Of a stretch of 64,000 bases of DNA, positions 30,239-39,559 are shown piece after piece. This stretch comes from an unidentified bacterial endosymbiont (GTDB lineage: Bacteria; Pseudomonadota; Gammaproteobacteria; Enterobacterales; G038960095): the NCBI RefSeq assembly GCF_918320885.1, contig NZ_OU907312.1, positions 1,178,465 through 1,242,464 of the forward strand, written 5' to 3'. The stretch's first letter is position 1. The number at the start of each line of letters is the position of its first letter. The translations under genes were made by a program, and so were the position numbers. The notes beneath the pieces were generated by a model that was not told the origin of the DNA, did no database searches, and was given only the letters and a program-made list of their open reading frames with translations.

Positions 30239-31093
30239 TTATCCAACAGATAACGCTTCGGCCAGTTGCTGTCGCACCCTGAAGAGATCCGCTGGAGTAT
30301 CCACCCCCTGGGAGGCAGGAACCTGTGCTGTGGCCACCTTGATTTTTTCACCCTGCCAAAGGATCCGCAGCTGTTCTAATAGCTCGAGCTGTTCTAAGGG
30401 GCTCTCCGTCCAGTGACTGTAACGACGGATAAAAGCCGCCTGATAAGCGTAGATCCCGATATGCCGTTGATAACAGGGGTGAGCTAAGATCGCCGGCGCT
30501 TGATCAGCGTCAATGGTGTGATGCACCGTAAACGCCTGCAGTGCTGGCGGTGACAGCGTGTTAAACCGCTGACGATCCCAGGGGATCGCGGCGCGTGAAA
30601 AATAGAGTGCATAACCCTGCCGATCAGTCACCACTTTCACCACATTAGGATCCCAGAGTGCTGACACCGACTGTAGTGGTGCCGCCAGCGTCGCCACCGC
30701 GGCACTGCTCGGCGCCAACTGATTTGCAACCTGTTGGATCAAGACTGGTGGCATCAGCGGCTCATCCCCTTGCACGTTCACTATAATCGTCTCATCGGCC
30801 CACTGATAGTGGGCGACCACTTCCGCTAAACGGGCAGTCCCTGACGGGTGATCTAATCGGGTCATGCAGACTTCACCCCCTGCCGCGGTCACTACCTCAG
30901 CGACCTGAGGATGATCAGTCGCCACAATAATTTGGCGAGCACCTGAGCGGCGTACCGCTGATAATACTCGCAGGATCATCGGTTGACCACAGAGATCCAC
31001 TAAGGGTTTACCCGGCAGTCTGGTGGCTGCATAACGCGCTGGAATCACCGCTACAAACTCTACTGCCGCCATCGCTTTAGGTGGCACCTTCAT
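30239..31093 (-). CDS. kdsB: 3-deoxy-manno-octulosonate cytidylyltransferase (CMP-Kdo synthetase)
   Basis: Activates Kdo with CTP for transfer to lipid [19 protein letters not shown] near 17-34, [36 protein letters not shown] and [13 protein letters not shown] match the E. coli protein closely. The ATG at 31093 overlaps the ycaR stop by 4 bases; a later ATG (8th codon) would give a start closer to E. coli. 284 residues against 248, the extra being mainly an insert around 145-165 and the N terminus. It is the native copy, in the conserved msbA-lpxK-ycaR-kdsB cluster. Confidence 0.95.
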   Translation of the reverse strand: MKVPPKAMAAVEFVAVIPARYAATRLPGKPLVDLCGQPMILRVLSAVRRSGARQIIVATDHPQVAEVVTAAGGEVCMTRLDHPSGTARLAEVVAHYQWADETIIVNVQGDEPLMPPVLIQQVANQLAPSSAAVATLAAPLQSVSALWDPNVVKVVTDRQGYALYFSRAAIPWDRQRFNTLSPPALQAFTVHHTIDADQAPAILAHPCYQRHIGIYAYQAAFIRRYSHWTESPLEQLELLEQLRILWQGEKIKVATAQVPASQGVDTPADLFRVRQQLAEALSVG

Positions 31094-31284
31094 AATAGAG
31101 CCTCACTGGAATCAGTGCTTGCTTGCGCCAGCAGGAGTAGCGGAATGCCCGCCTCAATCGGGTAACGCAGCTGATCAGTAGCACAAATCAACGCCTGTGG
31201 CGGTTGATTAGCTAGTGATGCTTCAAGCAGCAAAGCAGCCTGACAGCGGGGACACACTAAGCTTTCAAGTAGTTGTGGATCCAT
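31090..31284 (-). CDS. ycaR: Trm112-like small zinc protein YcaR
   Basis: 64 residues; UPF0434/Trm112 family. CPRCQ (residues 11-15) keeps one zinc knuckle and a third Cys (ALICATDQL) follows; ESLVCPRC and [11 protein letters not shown] are the family signatures. Relatives in other organisms activate methyltransferases, but the bacterial role is not known. It overlaps lpxK by 20 bases and kdsB by 4, the same tight packing as in E. coli. Confidence 0.92.
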   Translation of the reverse strand: MDPQLLESLVCPRCQAALLLEASLANQPPQALICATDQLRYPIEAGIPLLLLAQASTDSSEALL

Positions 31285-32332
31285 GGGGAATCTTCTTCAT
31301 GATACGCTGGATTAACGCCTCTTCAGCCCAGTTTGGTAGAACAGCTTCCACCGGTAAAAACCACCAGTTCGTCTGGGCAAATAGACGACACTTCACCGCA
31401 TCTTTTTCTGTCATCAGCAAGGGCTGCCGATCCAGGGTTAAGCTCTGGAGCATCGCGAGTCGATAGGGCTGGTGATCTCGAAAAACCGTGGTGCCTTGCA
31501 AAGAGACGCCCTGTTGTTTTAACAGCGTAAAAAAATGCTCAGGATGAGCAATACCAGCCATCGCCACGGCTGGTGGCAGTTGAGTCACCGGACACTGCTC
31601 TCCGGTCAACAGATTCACGGCATTCAATAAACGGAGCTGCATGGGCAACTCCCCAGGCTCTGGTGTGCCACCATGAACAATCAGGGCATCGACGGACTGC
31701 AAGCGCCCGATCCCCTCCCGCAACGGACCTGCCGGTAACCAATAGCCATTGCCAAAACGGCGCTGACCCTCTATGACCACGAACTCCAGATCGCGCTGAA
31801 GCCCATAGTGCTGGAGCCCATCGTCCGCTATGATAGCATCCAAGTGGTAACGTTGACACAGCAGTGCCACCGCCCGTGCCCGTTTCGCTGCTACCACCAC
31901 GGGCGCGCCAGTCCGCTGAGCAATCAGCAGCGGTTCATCGCCGACTAGAGTCGCTGAACACGCTGGATAGATCTCCTGTACACCCCGACCGATCTGTCCG
32001 CCATAACCGCGGGCCACGACACCGACCTGCAATCCGCGTGCTTGCAGTTGTTGCACTAACCAGATGACTAAGGGGGTCTTACCCGTACCGCCAACGGTCA
32101 AGTTACCCACCACTATCACCGGCAGTGGTGCTTGCCACCGCGGCAGTAAACCGATCTGATAGGTGTAGCGACGTAACGTCACCACCAGGGCATAGAGCAC
32201 CGACAAGGGCAGTAGCAGGCAGGCCATTCGCCGCTTGCCAAACCAAAGCTTATCAATGGCTTTAAGGGCCAATCGTCCTAAGACGATAGATTTTTTCAGC
32301 AGGTAGTCCGCCACTACTGTAAACCATACCAC
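31265..32332 (-). CDS. lpxK: Tetraacyldisaccharide 4'-kinase
   Basis: Phosphorylates the 4' position of the lipid A disaccharide at the inner membrane. P-loop-like GNLTVGGTGKTPLVIWL near 76-92, VVARGYGG, and DDGLQHYGL with the catalytic Asp and His are all present; TEKDAVKCR is in the C-terminal part. The GTG at 32332 overlaps msbA by 19 bases; a TTG at 32272 preceded by TTAGGA would give 335 residues, nearer the E. coli length of 328, and may be the true start. Cotranscribed with msbA. Confidence 0.94.
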   Translation of the reverse strand: MVWFTVVADYLLKKSIVLGRLALKAIDKLWFGKRRMACLLLPLSVLYALVVTLRRYTYQIGLLPRWQAPLPVIVVGNLTVGGTGKTPLVIWLVQQLQARGLQVGVVARGYGGQIGRGVQEIYPACSATLVGDEPLLIAQRTGAPVVVAAKRARAVALLCQRYHLDAIIADDGLQHYGLQRDLEFVVIEGQRRFGNGYWLPAGPLREGIGRLQSVDALIVHGGTPEPGELPMQLRLLNAVNLLTGEQCPVTQLPPAVAMAGIAHPEHFFTLLKQQGVSLQGTTVFRDHQPYRLAMLQSLTLDRQPLLMTEKDAVKCRLFAQTNWWFLPVEAVLPNWAEEALIQRIMKKIPHGSTTT

Positions 32333-34050
32333 GCTGCATAGCGCCCTGCATGAGCTAATAGTTCCTGGTGGCTCCCGGTTTCAACGATCTCTCCCCCCTC
32401 GAGAACGACGATATGATCAGCCTGTTCAATGGTGGATAACCGATGGGCGATGATTAACACCGTACGATTTTTTTGCAGTCGCTGCAAGGCAGCCTGAATC
32501 AGCTTCTCTGAAACAGTGTCCAGTGCTGAGGTCGCTTCATCAAGAATCAGGAGCGGACTGTTTCGGAGTAAGGCACGGGCAATGGCGATACGCTGACGTT
32601 GCCCACCAGAGAGTAAGAGACCATTTTCACCAATGGGAGTCTGCAATCCGAGTGGCAGCGATTCGCTAAATTCCGTCACAGAGGCCTGGCAGGCGGCTTC
32701 TTCAATAGCTGACTCACAGATTGGCAGGTCACAGCCATAAGCAATATTATTGGCAATAGTATCATCAAATAGATGGACCTGTTGAGAGACTACCGAAATT
32801 TGGCGACGCAGTGAGGTTAAGCCATACTCTCTAATATCACGACCATGCAGCTGAATACTTCCCTCTTGGAGCTCGTAAAAACGGGTTAATAGAGAGACCA
32901 GCGTACTTTTACCCGCCCCTGAACGTCCCACGATGGCCACTCGACTGCCAGCAAGAATAGTCATCGTGATCTTTTTTAAGGTGGGTTGTTGCTTGGTGGG
33001 ATAACGAAAGGTCACCTGACTCCAGGTGATCTCTGGGCTGACGGCGGGTAGCGATTCCAATCCGTTATCTTGCTCGGTAGGGATCGCTAACAAGTCAAAC
33101 AGAGTTTGACACGCTGCCATTCCTTGCTGAAATGGCGTGTTGACATTGGTCAGCGATTTCAGTGGTCTCATTAGGGATAGCATGGTGCTGAAAAGTGCTG
33201 TCAATGTCCCGGCAGAGAGAGCATGTTTAATGCTGGGTAGAGTCGCTGCATACAGGATGAAGGCTAAAGCAGTGGAAGCGATCAACTGGATGAAGGGTTC
33301 AGTCAGTGCCGAGGTCGCTACGATTTTCATTTTTTGCTGGCGCATCTGGTTACTTACCCTAGCAAAACGTTGCGATTCGGTTGCTTGAGCACCGAACAGC
33401 AACACCTCGCGGTGTCCTTTAAGCATCTGCTCGGCACGTACGGTCATCACCCCCATGGACTCCTGCAGGCGTTTACTCAACATACGAAATCGTTTAGAAA
33501 CACGATTAATGGTGAAGGATACCACGGGAGCTACCAGTATAATGATAGAAGAGAGTTGCCAGCTCTGATAACACATTATGCACAGTGCCCCGATCACAAA
33601 GGCGCTGTCACGAACTAGGGTGACTAAAATTTCAGCGCTGCTATTGGCTACTTGCTCACAATCATAGGTGATACGTGACAGCAAACTACCTGTCGATTGG
33701 CGATCAAAAAAAGGGACCGGTAGGCTCATCAAATGGTCAAATAAGCGACGTCGTAACGTCATTACTACCTGTCCAGAGACCCAAGCCAAGCCATAACTGG
33801 CTACAAATTGGCTTAAGCCACGCAGCAACACGAGTAGCAGAACGGTCAATGGCATCCAGCGCAACACCTGCGGATCAGTCTGCCCAAACCCTTCATCTAA
33901 CAGCAGTTTGCTCAACCATATCATTTTTAGATCGATTGCTGCATTGCCAATTAAAGCGAGTGCGGCCAATACTAGGCTAAGCTTAAAAGGAGCAATCATC
34001 GGCCAGAGTTGTCGAAAGGTTTGCCAAGTCTTTAAATCATTATTTTTCAA
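32314..34050 (-). CDS. msbA: Lipid A export ABC transporter MsbA
   Basis: Homodimeric flippase that moves core-lipid A across the inner membrane. Six membrane helices in residues 1-320, then an ABC domain with Walker A GRSGAGKST (near 380), LSGGQRQRIAIARALL signature and Walker B LLILDEATSALD. 578 residues against 582 in E. coli. It uses a TTG start with a strong ribosome site AAGGAGC. Followed by lpxK. Presence with lpxK, kdsA and kdsB says the cell still builds LPS. Confidence 0.96.
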   Translation of the reverse strand: MKNNDLKTWQTFRQLWPMIAPFKLSLVLAALALIGNAAIDLKMIWLSKLLLDEGFGQTDPQVLRWMPLTVLLLVLLRGLSQFVASYGLAWVSGQVVMTLRRRLFDHLMSLPVPFFDRQSTGSLLSRITYDCEQVANSSAEILVTLVRDSAFVIGALCIMCYQSWQLSSIIILVAPVVSFTINRVSKRFRMLSKRLQESMGVMTVRAEQMLKGHREVLLFGAQATESQRFARVSNQMRQQKMKIVATSALTEPFIQLIASTALAFILYAATLPSIKHALSAGTLTALFSTMLSLMRPLKSLTNVNTPFQQGMAACQTLFDLLAIPTEQDNGLESLPAVSPEITWSQVTFRYPTKQQPTLKKITMTILAGSRVAIVGRSGAGKSTLVSLLTRFYELQEGSIQLHGRDIREYGLTSLRRQISVVSQQVHLFDDTIANNIAYGCDLPICESAIEEAACQASVTEFSESLPLGLQTPIGENGLLLSGGQRQRIAIARALLRNSPLLILDEATSALDTVSEKLIQAALQRLQKNRTVLIIAHRLSTIEQADHIVVLEGGEIVETGSHQELLAHAGRYAAWYGLQ

Positions 34051-34108
34051 GTGATATGCTCCTTATGGAGGTCTCTTTCTGCCTTAACAGCCACTGACGG
34101 GCTAGCGA

Positions 34109-36439
34109 CTATCCTGTAGTCGACGCCACACCCCACCACGGATGATACCAGCGTGGCGCTAAATGATGCCGGTAGGTTAATAGTTGCCAACCTGATGGAG
34201 TAAAACGCAGGGTGATTTGCCCAACTTGTGCGGTGCTAAACCAGGCTATTCCCTGCTGCTGATAACGATTTCGGATGACCGCTGCCGGTAAGCGCCAGGG
34301 ATTATAACGCGCCGCTGAGACGATAGCAGCCTGCGGTTTTACGGCCGATAGTAATGCCTCCGATGAGGAGGTCCGACTGCCATGGTGCGGGATCAACAGG
34401 ACCGTAGCGGCCAGTTGTTCTGGTCGTTCTCGTACTAGCCGCCACTCGGCCGATCGCTCCAAATCACCAGTCAACAGCACCTGATGCTGACCATCACTCA
34501 CTCGCAGTGTACAAGAGTCACGATTATAAGCCCGCGGCACCAGCTTCGGGGGCCATAATACCTCAAAATAGAGTCCTTGCCACCTCCAATGCTCGCCAGC
34601 TCGGCAGGGCAAAGCACCTGCCTGGGTCGCTGCACTGCGTAACCAGATCGGAGGATAGTGCTGCTGTATCACTGGCCAACCGCCGGCATGATCCCGATCT
34701 TGATGGCTAAGGATCACCCCCTCCAGTGCTAATCCCCGCCACTGTAAGTGAGGAATAATGGATCGCTCTGCCACCGAACCCCCCGGCCAAGCAGTGCCAA
34801 CATCATAAAGAATCGCCCGTCCCTGGCGGCTGATGACCACGGCTAATCCATGGCCAACATCTAACAAGTCTACACGCCACTCCTGACGGCTACCTAATAG
34901 CGGAGCAAGGCTGATCAGTGATAGCACCCCCAAGGTCCCATAATGGGTGCGCCACAATCTTAAACGTCCTGTGATGACAACAAACCACCCTAAGTAACTG
35001 ACACCATGAGCCGCTGCGGGCCAGTTCAACCACCCCTGATGGGCTACCGTGGCAAAGCGTTCAAACAGCGTGAGTTTACCTAACAGCACTAAGGAGTGAT
35101 CAGCATATTGACATAAGAGCTGAGAGAGCAGAGGCCAAGCACTGCTAAGAATCGCCCCGAACAGCAACGGCATCGTGCAGAGCGACACCCAAGGTACTGC
35201 TAAAAGATTCACCGGGAGCGCCCACAGGGTCACGCCCTGGAATAGCCCAACCTGTAAAGGAAGCAGCAGTAATAACAGTCCGCATTGGAGATATAACCCA
35301 GACAACAGCCACCGCCAGCTGCGCGAGGCGCAGCGCTGCGGCCAGGGAACCCAATGAGACCAGAATAGTAACCCTGAAACAGCGGTGATCGAGAGCCAAA
35401 AACTACTCGAGAGCACCATTAAAGGATCATACAGAAGTAGCAGCGCTACCACCCGTAATAGCAGCTGGCTAGGCAGCCAATAATAGCCCCGTAACCGTAG
35501 CCATAGGAGGATACTCAATGCCAACCAGGCGCGTAATGCGGGAGGATTGGCGCCTGCTATCGCGGTATAGAGCGTGGCTAACAACCATCCAAGCCCCAGC
35601 GGCATCAGCAGTTGCAGGCGACTCCACGGGATTAGCCACTGCAGTAGGCGTCCACAGCCCCAGCCTAAACCGGCTACTAATGAAATATGTAATCCTGAAA
35701 TAGCCAGCAAATGAGCGATGCCACTCCATTGTAACCAGTGGCGATGTTCGGAGCTTAAACGACTGCGTTCACCGAATAGCAGCGCTAACAGCAGATCAGT
35801 AGAGGCAAATCCTTCGAGACGAGGTCGCCACGCAGTGATCAACTGTTGTCGAGAGGTGGGTTGGTCCGTCAATAAGGTCGCCTGACGGAGATGAGCCGTG
35901 AATAGCTGTCGTTGCACTACGGCCCAACGTTGACTATCCCATCCCCCTTCATTGAGTTGCGCATGCACAGGACGCAAGATCAAAGTCACTTGCCATTGTT
36001 GTCCAGCCTGGATCAGCGGTGCCCGCTTCGGCCAGTAAGCTTTGATTAAAAAACGCTGCCAATGGGGTAGTGAACGACCAGCTAATGCCATGATCCGTAC
36101 CGAATATCCAGACGCTCTCTGGCCAATATTAATGCTAACCACTTGGATAACGGCCTGAACTGGCGTGCCGCTTGCATAGCGTAAGGGGTATAGACACTGT
36201 TTAGCCGATAACACAGCCCAGAGAAAACTACCCGTGATCAGCGCCAGCAGACGGCAACCCGCCAGTGGGATAGCTAATAACAACAGTATCCCCAAAACCA
36301 ATCCTAGTAGTAATGGAAGGGATGGTAGTCTCGGTAGAAACAATAGTGGTAACATACCGAGTAACACAGCAACAGCTGCTACGTCTAAAGAGCTTCTGAT
36401 TTGCCAGGATCGATCGCCAATGGCTAAAAAACTGATCAA
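34109..36439 (-). CDS. comEC: ComEC/Rec2-family DNA internalisation protein (YcaI)
   Basis: Polytopic inner-membrane protein for passage of single-stranded DNA. It has an N-terminal hydrophobic segment, a Competence domain of many helices (HLLAISGLHISLVAGLG near 243, typical), and a C-terminal metallo-beta-lactamase-like domain with SHQDRDHAGG and PHHGSRTSSSE, so the metal site is intact. 776 residues. The start is a TTG at 36439 that overlaps the divergent DUF2062 gene by 20 bases. It sits upstream of msbA as in E. coli. Whether DNA uptake works cannot be told; no com or pil uptake genes are in view apart from a pilin-like gene at 39.6 kb. Confidence 0.9.
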   Translation of the reverse strand: MISFLAIGDRSWQIRSSLDVAAVAVLLGMLPLLFLPRLPSLPLLLGLVLGILLLLAIPLAGCRLLALITGSFLWAVLSAKQCLYPLRYASGTPVQAVIQVVSINIGQRASGYSVRIMALAGRSLPHWQRFLIKAYWPKRAPLIQAGQQWQVTLILRPVHAQLNEGGWDSQRWAVVQRQLFTAHLRQATLLTDQPTSRQQLITAWRPRLEGFASTDLLLALLFGERSRLSSEHRHWLQWSGIAHLLAISGLHISLVAGLGWGCGRLLQWLIPWSRLQLLMPLGLGWLLATLYTAIAGANPPALRAWLALSILLWLRLRGYYWLPSQLLLRVVALLLLYDPLMVLSSSFWLSITAVSGLLFWSHWVPWPQRCASRSWRWLLSGLYLQCGLLLLLLPLQVGLFQGVTLWALPVNLLAVPWVSLCTMPLLFGAILSSAWPLLSQLLCQYADHSLVLLGKLTLFERFATVAHQGWLNWPAAAHGVSYLGWFVVITGRLRLWRTHYGTLGVLSLISLAPLLGSRQEWRVDLLDVGHGLAVVISRQGRAILYDVGTAWPGGSVAERSIIPHLQWRGLALEGVILSHQDRDHAGGWPVIQQHYPPIWLRSAATQAGALPCRAGEHWRWQGLYFEVLWPPKLVPRAYNRDSCTLRVSDGQHQVLLTGDLERSAEWRLVRERPEQLAATVLLIPHHGSRTSSSEALLSAVKPQAAIVSAARYNPWRLPAAVIRNRYQQQGIAWFSTAQVGQITLRFTPSGWQLLTYRHHLAPRWYHPWWGVASTTG

Positions 36440-36977
36440 ACGTTTTATTCCCAGTATGGAAACTATTCAGGCACAAAAAGGTCTGGGTATTGTTAACCGT
36501 TGGTTGCATCACAGCAATTTATGGCATTTAAATCGTCGATCGGCCTCGGGTGCTTTTGCGGTAGGGCTATTGATAGCCTTTATTCCACTCCCCTGTCAAA
36601 TGGCTTTAGCAGCGGCTGGCGCCATTCTATTTCAGGTCAATCTGCCGCTCTCGGTTGCTTTAGTGTGGTTGACGAATCCGCTCACTATGCCTTTCGTTTT
36701 TTATGCCACCTATCACTTAGGCGCCTGGATAATACAACCAGCTCCCCTAATGAATGGCCAACATTTCTCTTGGCCCTGGATAAAAAATTACCTGCTGAAT
36801 TGGCAATGGATTGGCCTCCATTGGCGGGAGATCAGTGAGCATCTGGAGGCTTTTCTATTGGGTAATCTATTATGTGGGGCTGGTTTGGCCTGCTTAGGCT
36901 ATTGGGGGATCAGACTATTTTGGCGTTACTCGGTCAGTCGGCAGTGGCAACGACGGCAAGCTAGAAGAAAACTATAA
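36420..36977 (+). CDS. DUF2062 membrane protein
   Basis: The ATG at 36420 gives a 185-residue protein (MAKKLIKRF); the open frame runs further up but there it is antisense to comEC. The DUF2062 signature is clear: an amphipathic N terminus, then AFAVGLLIAFIPLPCQM, AAAGAILFQVNLPLSVAL and WLTNPLTMPFVFY, with a last helix near 150-170 and a basic tail. The family is widespread in proteobacteria and has no assigned function. It is divergent from comEC. Confidence 0.85.
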   Translation: MAKKLIKRFIPSMETIQAQKGLGIVNRWLHHSNLWHLNRRSASGAFAVGLLIAFIPLPCQMALAAAGAILFQVNLPLSVALVWLTNPLTMPFVFYATYHLGAWIIQPAPLMNGQHFSWPWIKNYLLNWQWIGLHWREISEHLEAFLLGNLLCGAGLACLGYWGIRLFWRYSVSRQWQRRQARRKL

Positions 36978-37103
36978 TTTTTTAAGGCCCCCTGAACAAG
37001 GAAGTGCCACAACCAATCACCAATACCTGATGGGTTTACCGTTGGCTATTCACTGATTAGCCTAGAACCCTTATAATTCCTAGTTAAGAGCGTTGTTGTT
37101 TCG

Positions 37104-37613
37104 ATGAAAATGAAGGTGTTACAGATTGATGCTGAACTTTACGACTATATTGCCCGTCAAACTCAGCATATTGGAGAGAGTGCCTCAGCGATTTTGCGGC
37201 GCTTATTAAAGCTACCCTTGGAGGACTCCTCCACAGCCCCGCTTCCCTCGGTACCGCCCACTGCTGATCTGCAGCAAGCCCTGAAACAGTTGTTAACGGC
37301 TTCGAGGTACCGTCATGAACCAACATCCATCGGACGATTGATGTTGGTGTTATCAACCCTTTACGCAGTAGATGCCAGCGCTTTTGCGCAGGCAGCGGCG
37401 ATGACTCAGGGGCGAACACGGCGCTATTTTGCCGGTGATCAGCACACCTTAGAGCTCGGTGGTCTACAGACTAAGCCCCAGCAAATTCCCAAAACCCCTT
37501 ATTGGGTGATCACCAACACTAATGCGGCCCGTAAACGCGCTATTTTGCACGCTATGCTGACAACGATGCAGATCCCTAAACCACTGATTGAGTCACTATG
37601 TGACAGTTTGTAA
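37104..37613 (+). CDS. seqA: Negative modulator of replication initiation SeqA
   Basis: Binds hemimethylated GATC sites and sequesters oriC after initiation; also organises the chromosome. The N-terminal oligomerisation domain reads LQIDAELYDYIARQTQHIGESASAILRRLLK in family style, and the C-terminal DNA-binding domain has GRTRRYFAGD and TPYWVITNTNAARKR, the loop that reads methylated adenine. 169 residues against 181; the linker is shorter. The third codon is also an ATG and matches the E. coli start. SeqA implies Dam methylation. pgm follows by about 90 bases, as in E. coli. Confidence 0.94.
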   Translation: MKMKVLQIDAELYDYIARQTQHIGESASAILRRLLKLPLEDSSTAPLPSVPPTADLQQALKQLLTASRYRHEPTSIGRLMLVLSTLYAVDASAFAQAAAMTQGRTRRYFAGDQHTLELGGLQTKPQQIPKTPYWVITNTNAARKRAILHAMLTTMQIPKPLIESLCDSL

Positions 37614-37703
37614 CAGATCTAGTCGAAGCGTCGCTACTGGCAGAAATTGGATGAATACTTGCCGTCAAACGGTAAACTGATGGCCACTAGAGAGAGATCA
37701 GTG

Positions 37704-39338
37704 ATGATGAAACACCCACGGGCTGGACAACCTGCACAGCCTTCCGACTGTATTGATGTACCGCAGTTGCTACAGCAATACCATCAGCACGCTGATAGCC
37801 TGCAAGCCGTCTCTTTTGGGACCTCGGGTCATCGGGGTAGTGCAGCGCTTGGCAGTTTTAACGAGCCACACCTACTGGCCATCGCTCAGGCAATTGCCGA
37901 ACTGAGAGCCCTGAATGGCATCACCGGTTGCTGCTTTATCGGCAGAGATACCCATGCGCTGTCAGAGCCCGCCTTGAATACCGTACTAGAGGTCCTAACT
38001 GCTCATGGTATCACGGTCATTCTTCCAAGCGATGGGGGCTTTACGCCAACACCTGCAATATCCCATGCTATTTTAAGCCATAATCAAGCCAGCCCAACGC
38101 TCGCTGATGGTATTGTGATTACACCGTCACATAATCCGCCACAAGATGGCGGTCTGAAATATAACACGCCCCAGGGGGGGCCAGCCGATCACCGGATCAC
38201 CCGCGCTATTGAACAGCGAGCTAATGCCCTATTAAACAGGGGATTGCCAGGGATCAAACGTCAAAGTTTATCTCAAGCTAAACAACGTGGCTTGATCCAA
38301 TCACAGGATCTACTGCAAGCTTATGTGAATGATTTAGTGAATGTCGTTGATTTGCCGGCTATTCAACGGGCATCGCTGATCTTAGCGGTGGATCCTTTAG
38401 GAGGCGCTGGCCTGGCCTATTGGCAGCGGATTGCTGAGCAGTATCAACTCAACTTAACGATAACCAATCCACTGCTAGATCCCACGTTCTCTTTTATGTG
38501 TTTAGATAGTGATGGCCTGATTCGTATGGATTGTGCCTCCGAGGATGTGATGCAACCGCTACTGGCGCAACGCACTCAGTTTGATCTCTGTCTAGCCAAC
38601 GATACTGATCACGATCGCCACGGGATTATCACGCCGGCCGGATTGATGAATGCCAACCACTATCTGAGTGTGGCTATCGACTACTTATTGAGGCACCGGC
38701 CACACTGGCCTCGCCAGGTCGCTGTGGGTAAAACCATCGTCTCGAGTAGCCTGATTGATCGGGTGGCTAGTCAATTAAACCATCCAGTGCAGGAGCTACC
38801 GGTCGGTTTTAAAGGCTTTGTGCCCGGGCTCTACGAAGGCTCATTGGGTTTTGCTGGTGAAGAGAGTGCTGGGGCCACTTTTTTACGCTTTAATGGCAGT
38901 CCCTGGACCACTGATAAAGATGGGATCCTGCTCTGTCTATTGGCTGCTGAGATAATGGCGGTCACCGGTGATGATCCGCAGGTGTACTATCAACGCTTAG
39001 AGCAACAGTTAGGACCCATCAGTTATCACCGTTTGCAATGTCCACTGACCGCTTCTCAAAGGACAAGGCTGATGGCAGCTTTGACCAAACAACCCCCTTT
39101 GCTTGATTTGGCGGGTGATCTCATTACTGCTGGTTATACCACCCTCCCCCATACGGGAGCCTCGATCGGCGGTTTAAAAGTGATCAGCGAGCGGGGGTGG
39201 TTGGCTATCCGCCCCTCAGGGACCGAACCGCTGTGTAAAATTCACTGCGAAAGTTTTATTGGCCCTGAGCATCGACGAGAGATTGAGACCGTAGCGCTGG
39301 AACTCATCGCTACGGTGTTGAAAGATCCATTAGGGTGA
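37704..39338 (+). CDS. pgm: Phosphoglucomutase
   Basis: Interconverts glucose 1- and 6-phosphate, and so supplies GalU. I start at the ATG aligning with E. coli (RAGQPAQ at residues 6-12); the frame opens earlier. The catalytic phosphoserine is in [12 protein letters not shown] near 145, the metal-binding loop is NDTDHDRHG, and the phosphate-binding RPSGTEP is near the end. A conserved stretch reads [11 protein letters not shown] where E. coli has a Trp after the Lys (GFKWF), a mild oddity. About 544 residues. Confidence 0.95.
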   Translation: MMKHPRAGQPAQPSDCIDVPQLLQQYHQHADSLQAVSFGTSGHRGSAALGSFNEPHLLAIAQAIAELRALNGITGCCFIGRDTHALSEPALNTVLEVLTAHGITVILPSDGGFTPTPAISHAILSHNQASPTLADGIVITPSHNPPQDGGLKYNTPQGGPADHRITRAIEQRANALLNRGLPGIKRQSLSQAKQRGLIQSQDLLQAYVNDLVNVVDLPAIQRASLILAVDPLGGAGLAYWQRIAEQYQLNLTITNPLLDPTFSFMCLDSDGLIRMDCASEDVMQPLLAQRTQFDLCLANDTDHDRHGIITPAGLMNANHYLSVAIDYLLRHRPHWPRQVAVGKTIVSSSLIDRVASQLNHPVQELPVGFKGFVPGLYEGSLGFAGEESAGATFLRFNGSPWTTDKDGILLCLLAAEIMAVTGDDPQVYYQRLEQQLGPISYHRLQCPLTASQRTRLMAALTKQPPLLDLAGDLITAGYTTLPHTGASIGGLKVISERGWLAIRPSGTEPLCKIHCESFIGPEHRREIETVALELIATVLKDPLG

Positions 39339-39559
39339 ACGATCTGACCTAACCGTGTCAATAGTGTAATCTACGGTGATCCTGATCCAGTTTTCTGGGG
39401 ACGATGGAGTGTCAGCCACGCTGTAATGGGTGACCGATCACGGTTATATCCCTTATCATGCGTAACGCACTGAAAAAAAATTTGGGGGCAGACTTGAAGC
39501 TCCCCAGCAGAAAACTCACAATGAAGGAGCACTGAAACTCATCTCTCTAGGAGCAGGTT

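Noticed and set aside
36234-36419. N-terminal extension of the DUF2062 protein
   Set aside because: The extra 62 residues are antisense to comEC, low in complexity, and unlike the family; the ATG at 36420 fits.
38810-38860. Pgm with Gly in place of the conserved Trp (GFKGF)
   Set aside because: Catalytic and metal motifs are intact, so this is noted as a minor variant only.
39339-39559. Shufflon recombination sites near the prepilin gene
   Set aside because: I looked for short inverted repeats around both ends of the gene and for alternative C-terminal segments and saw none.
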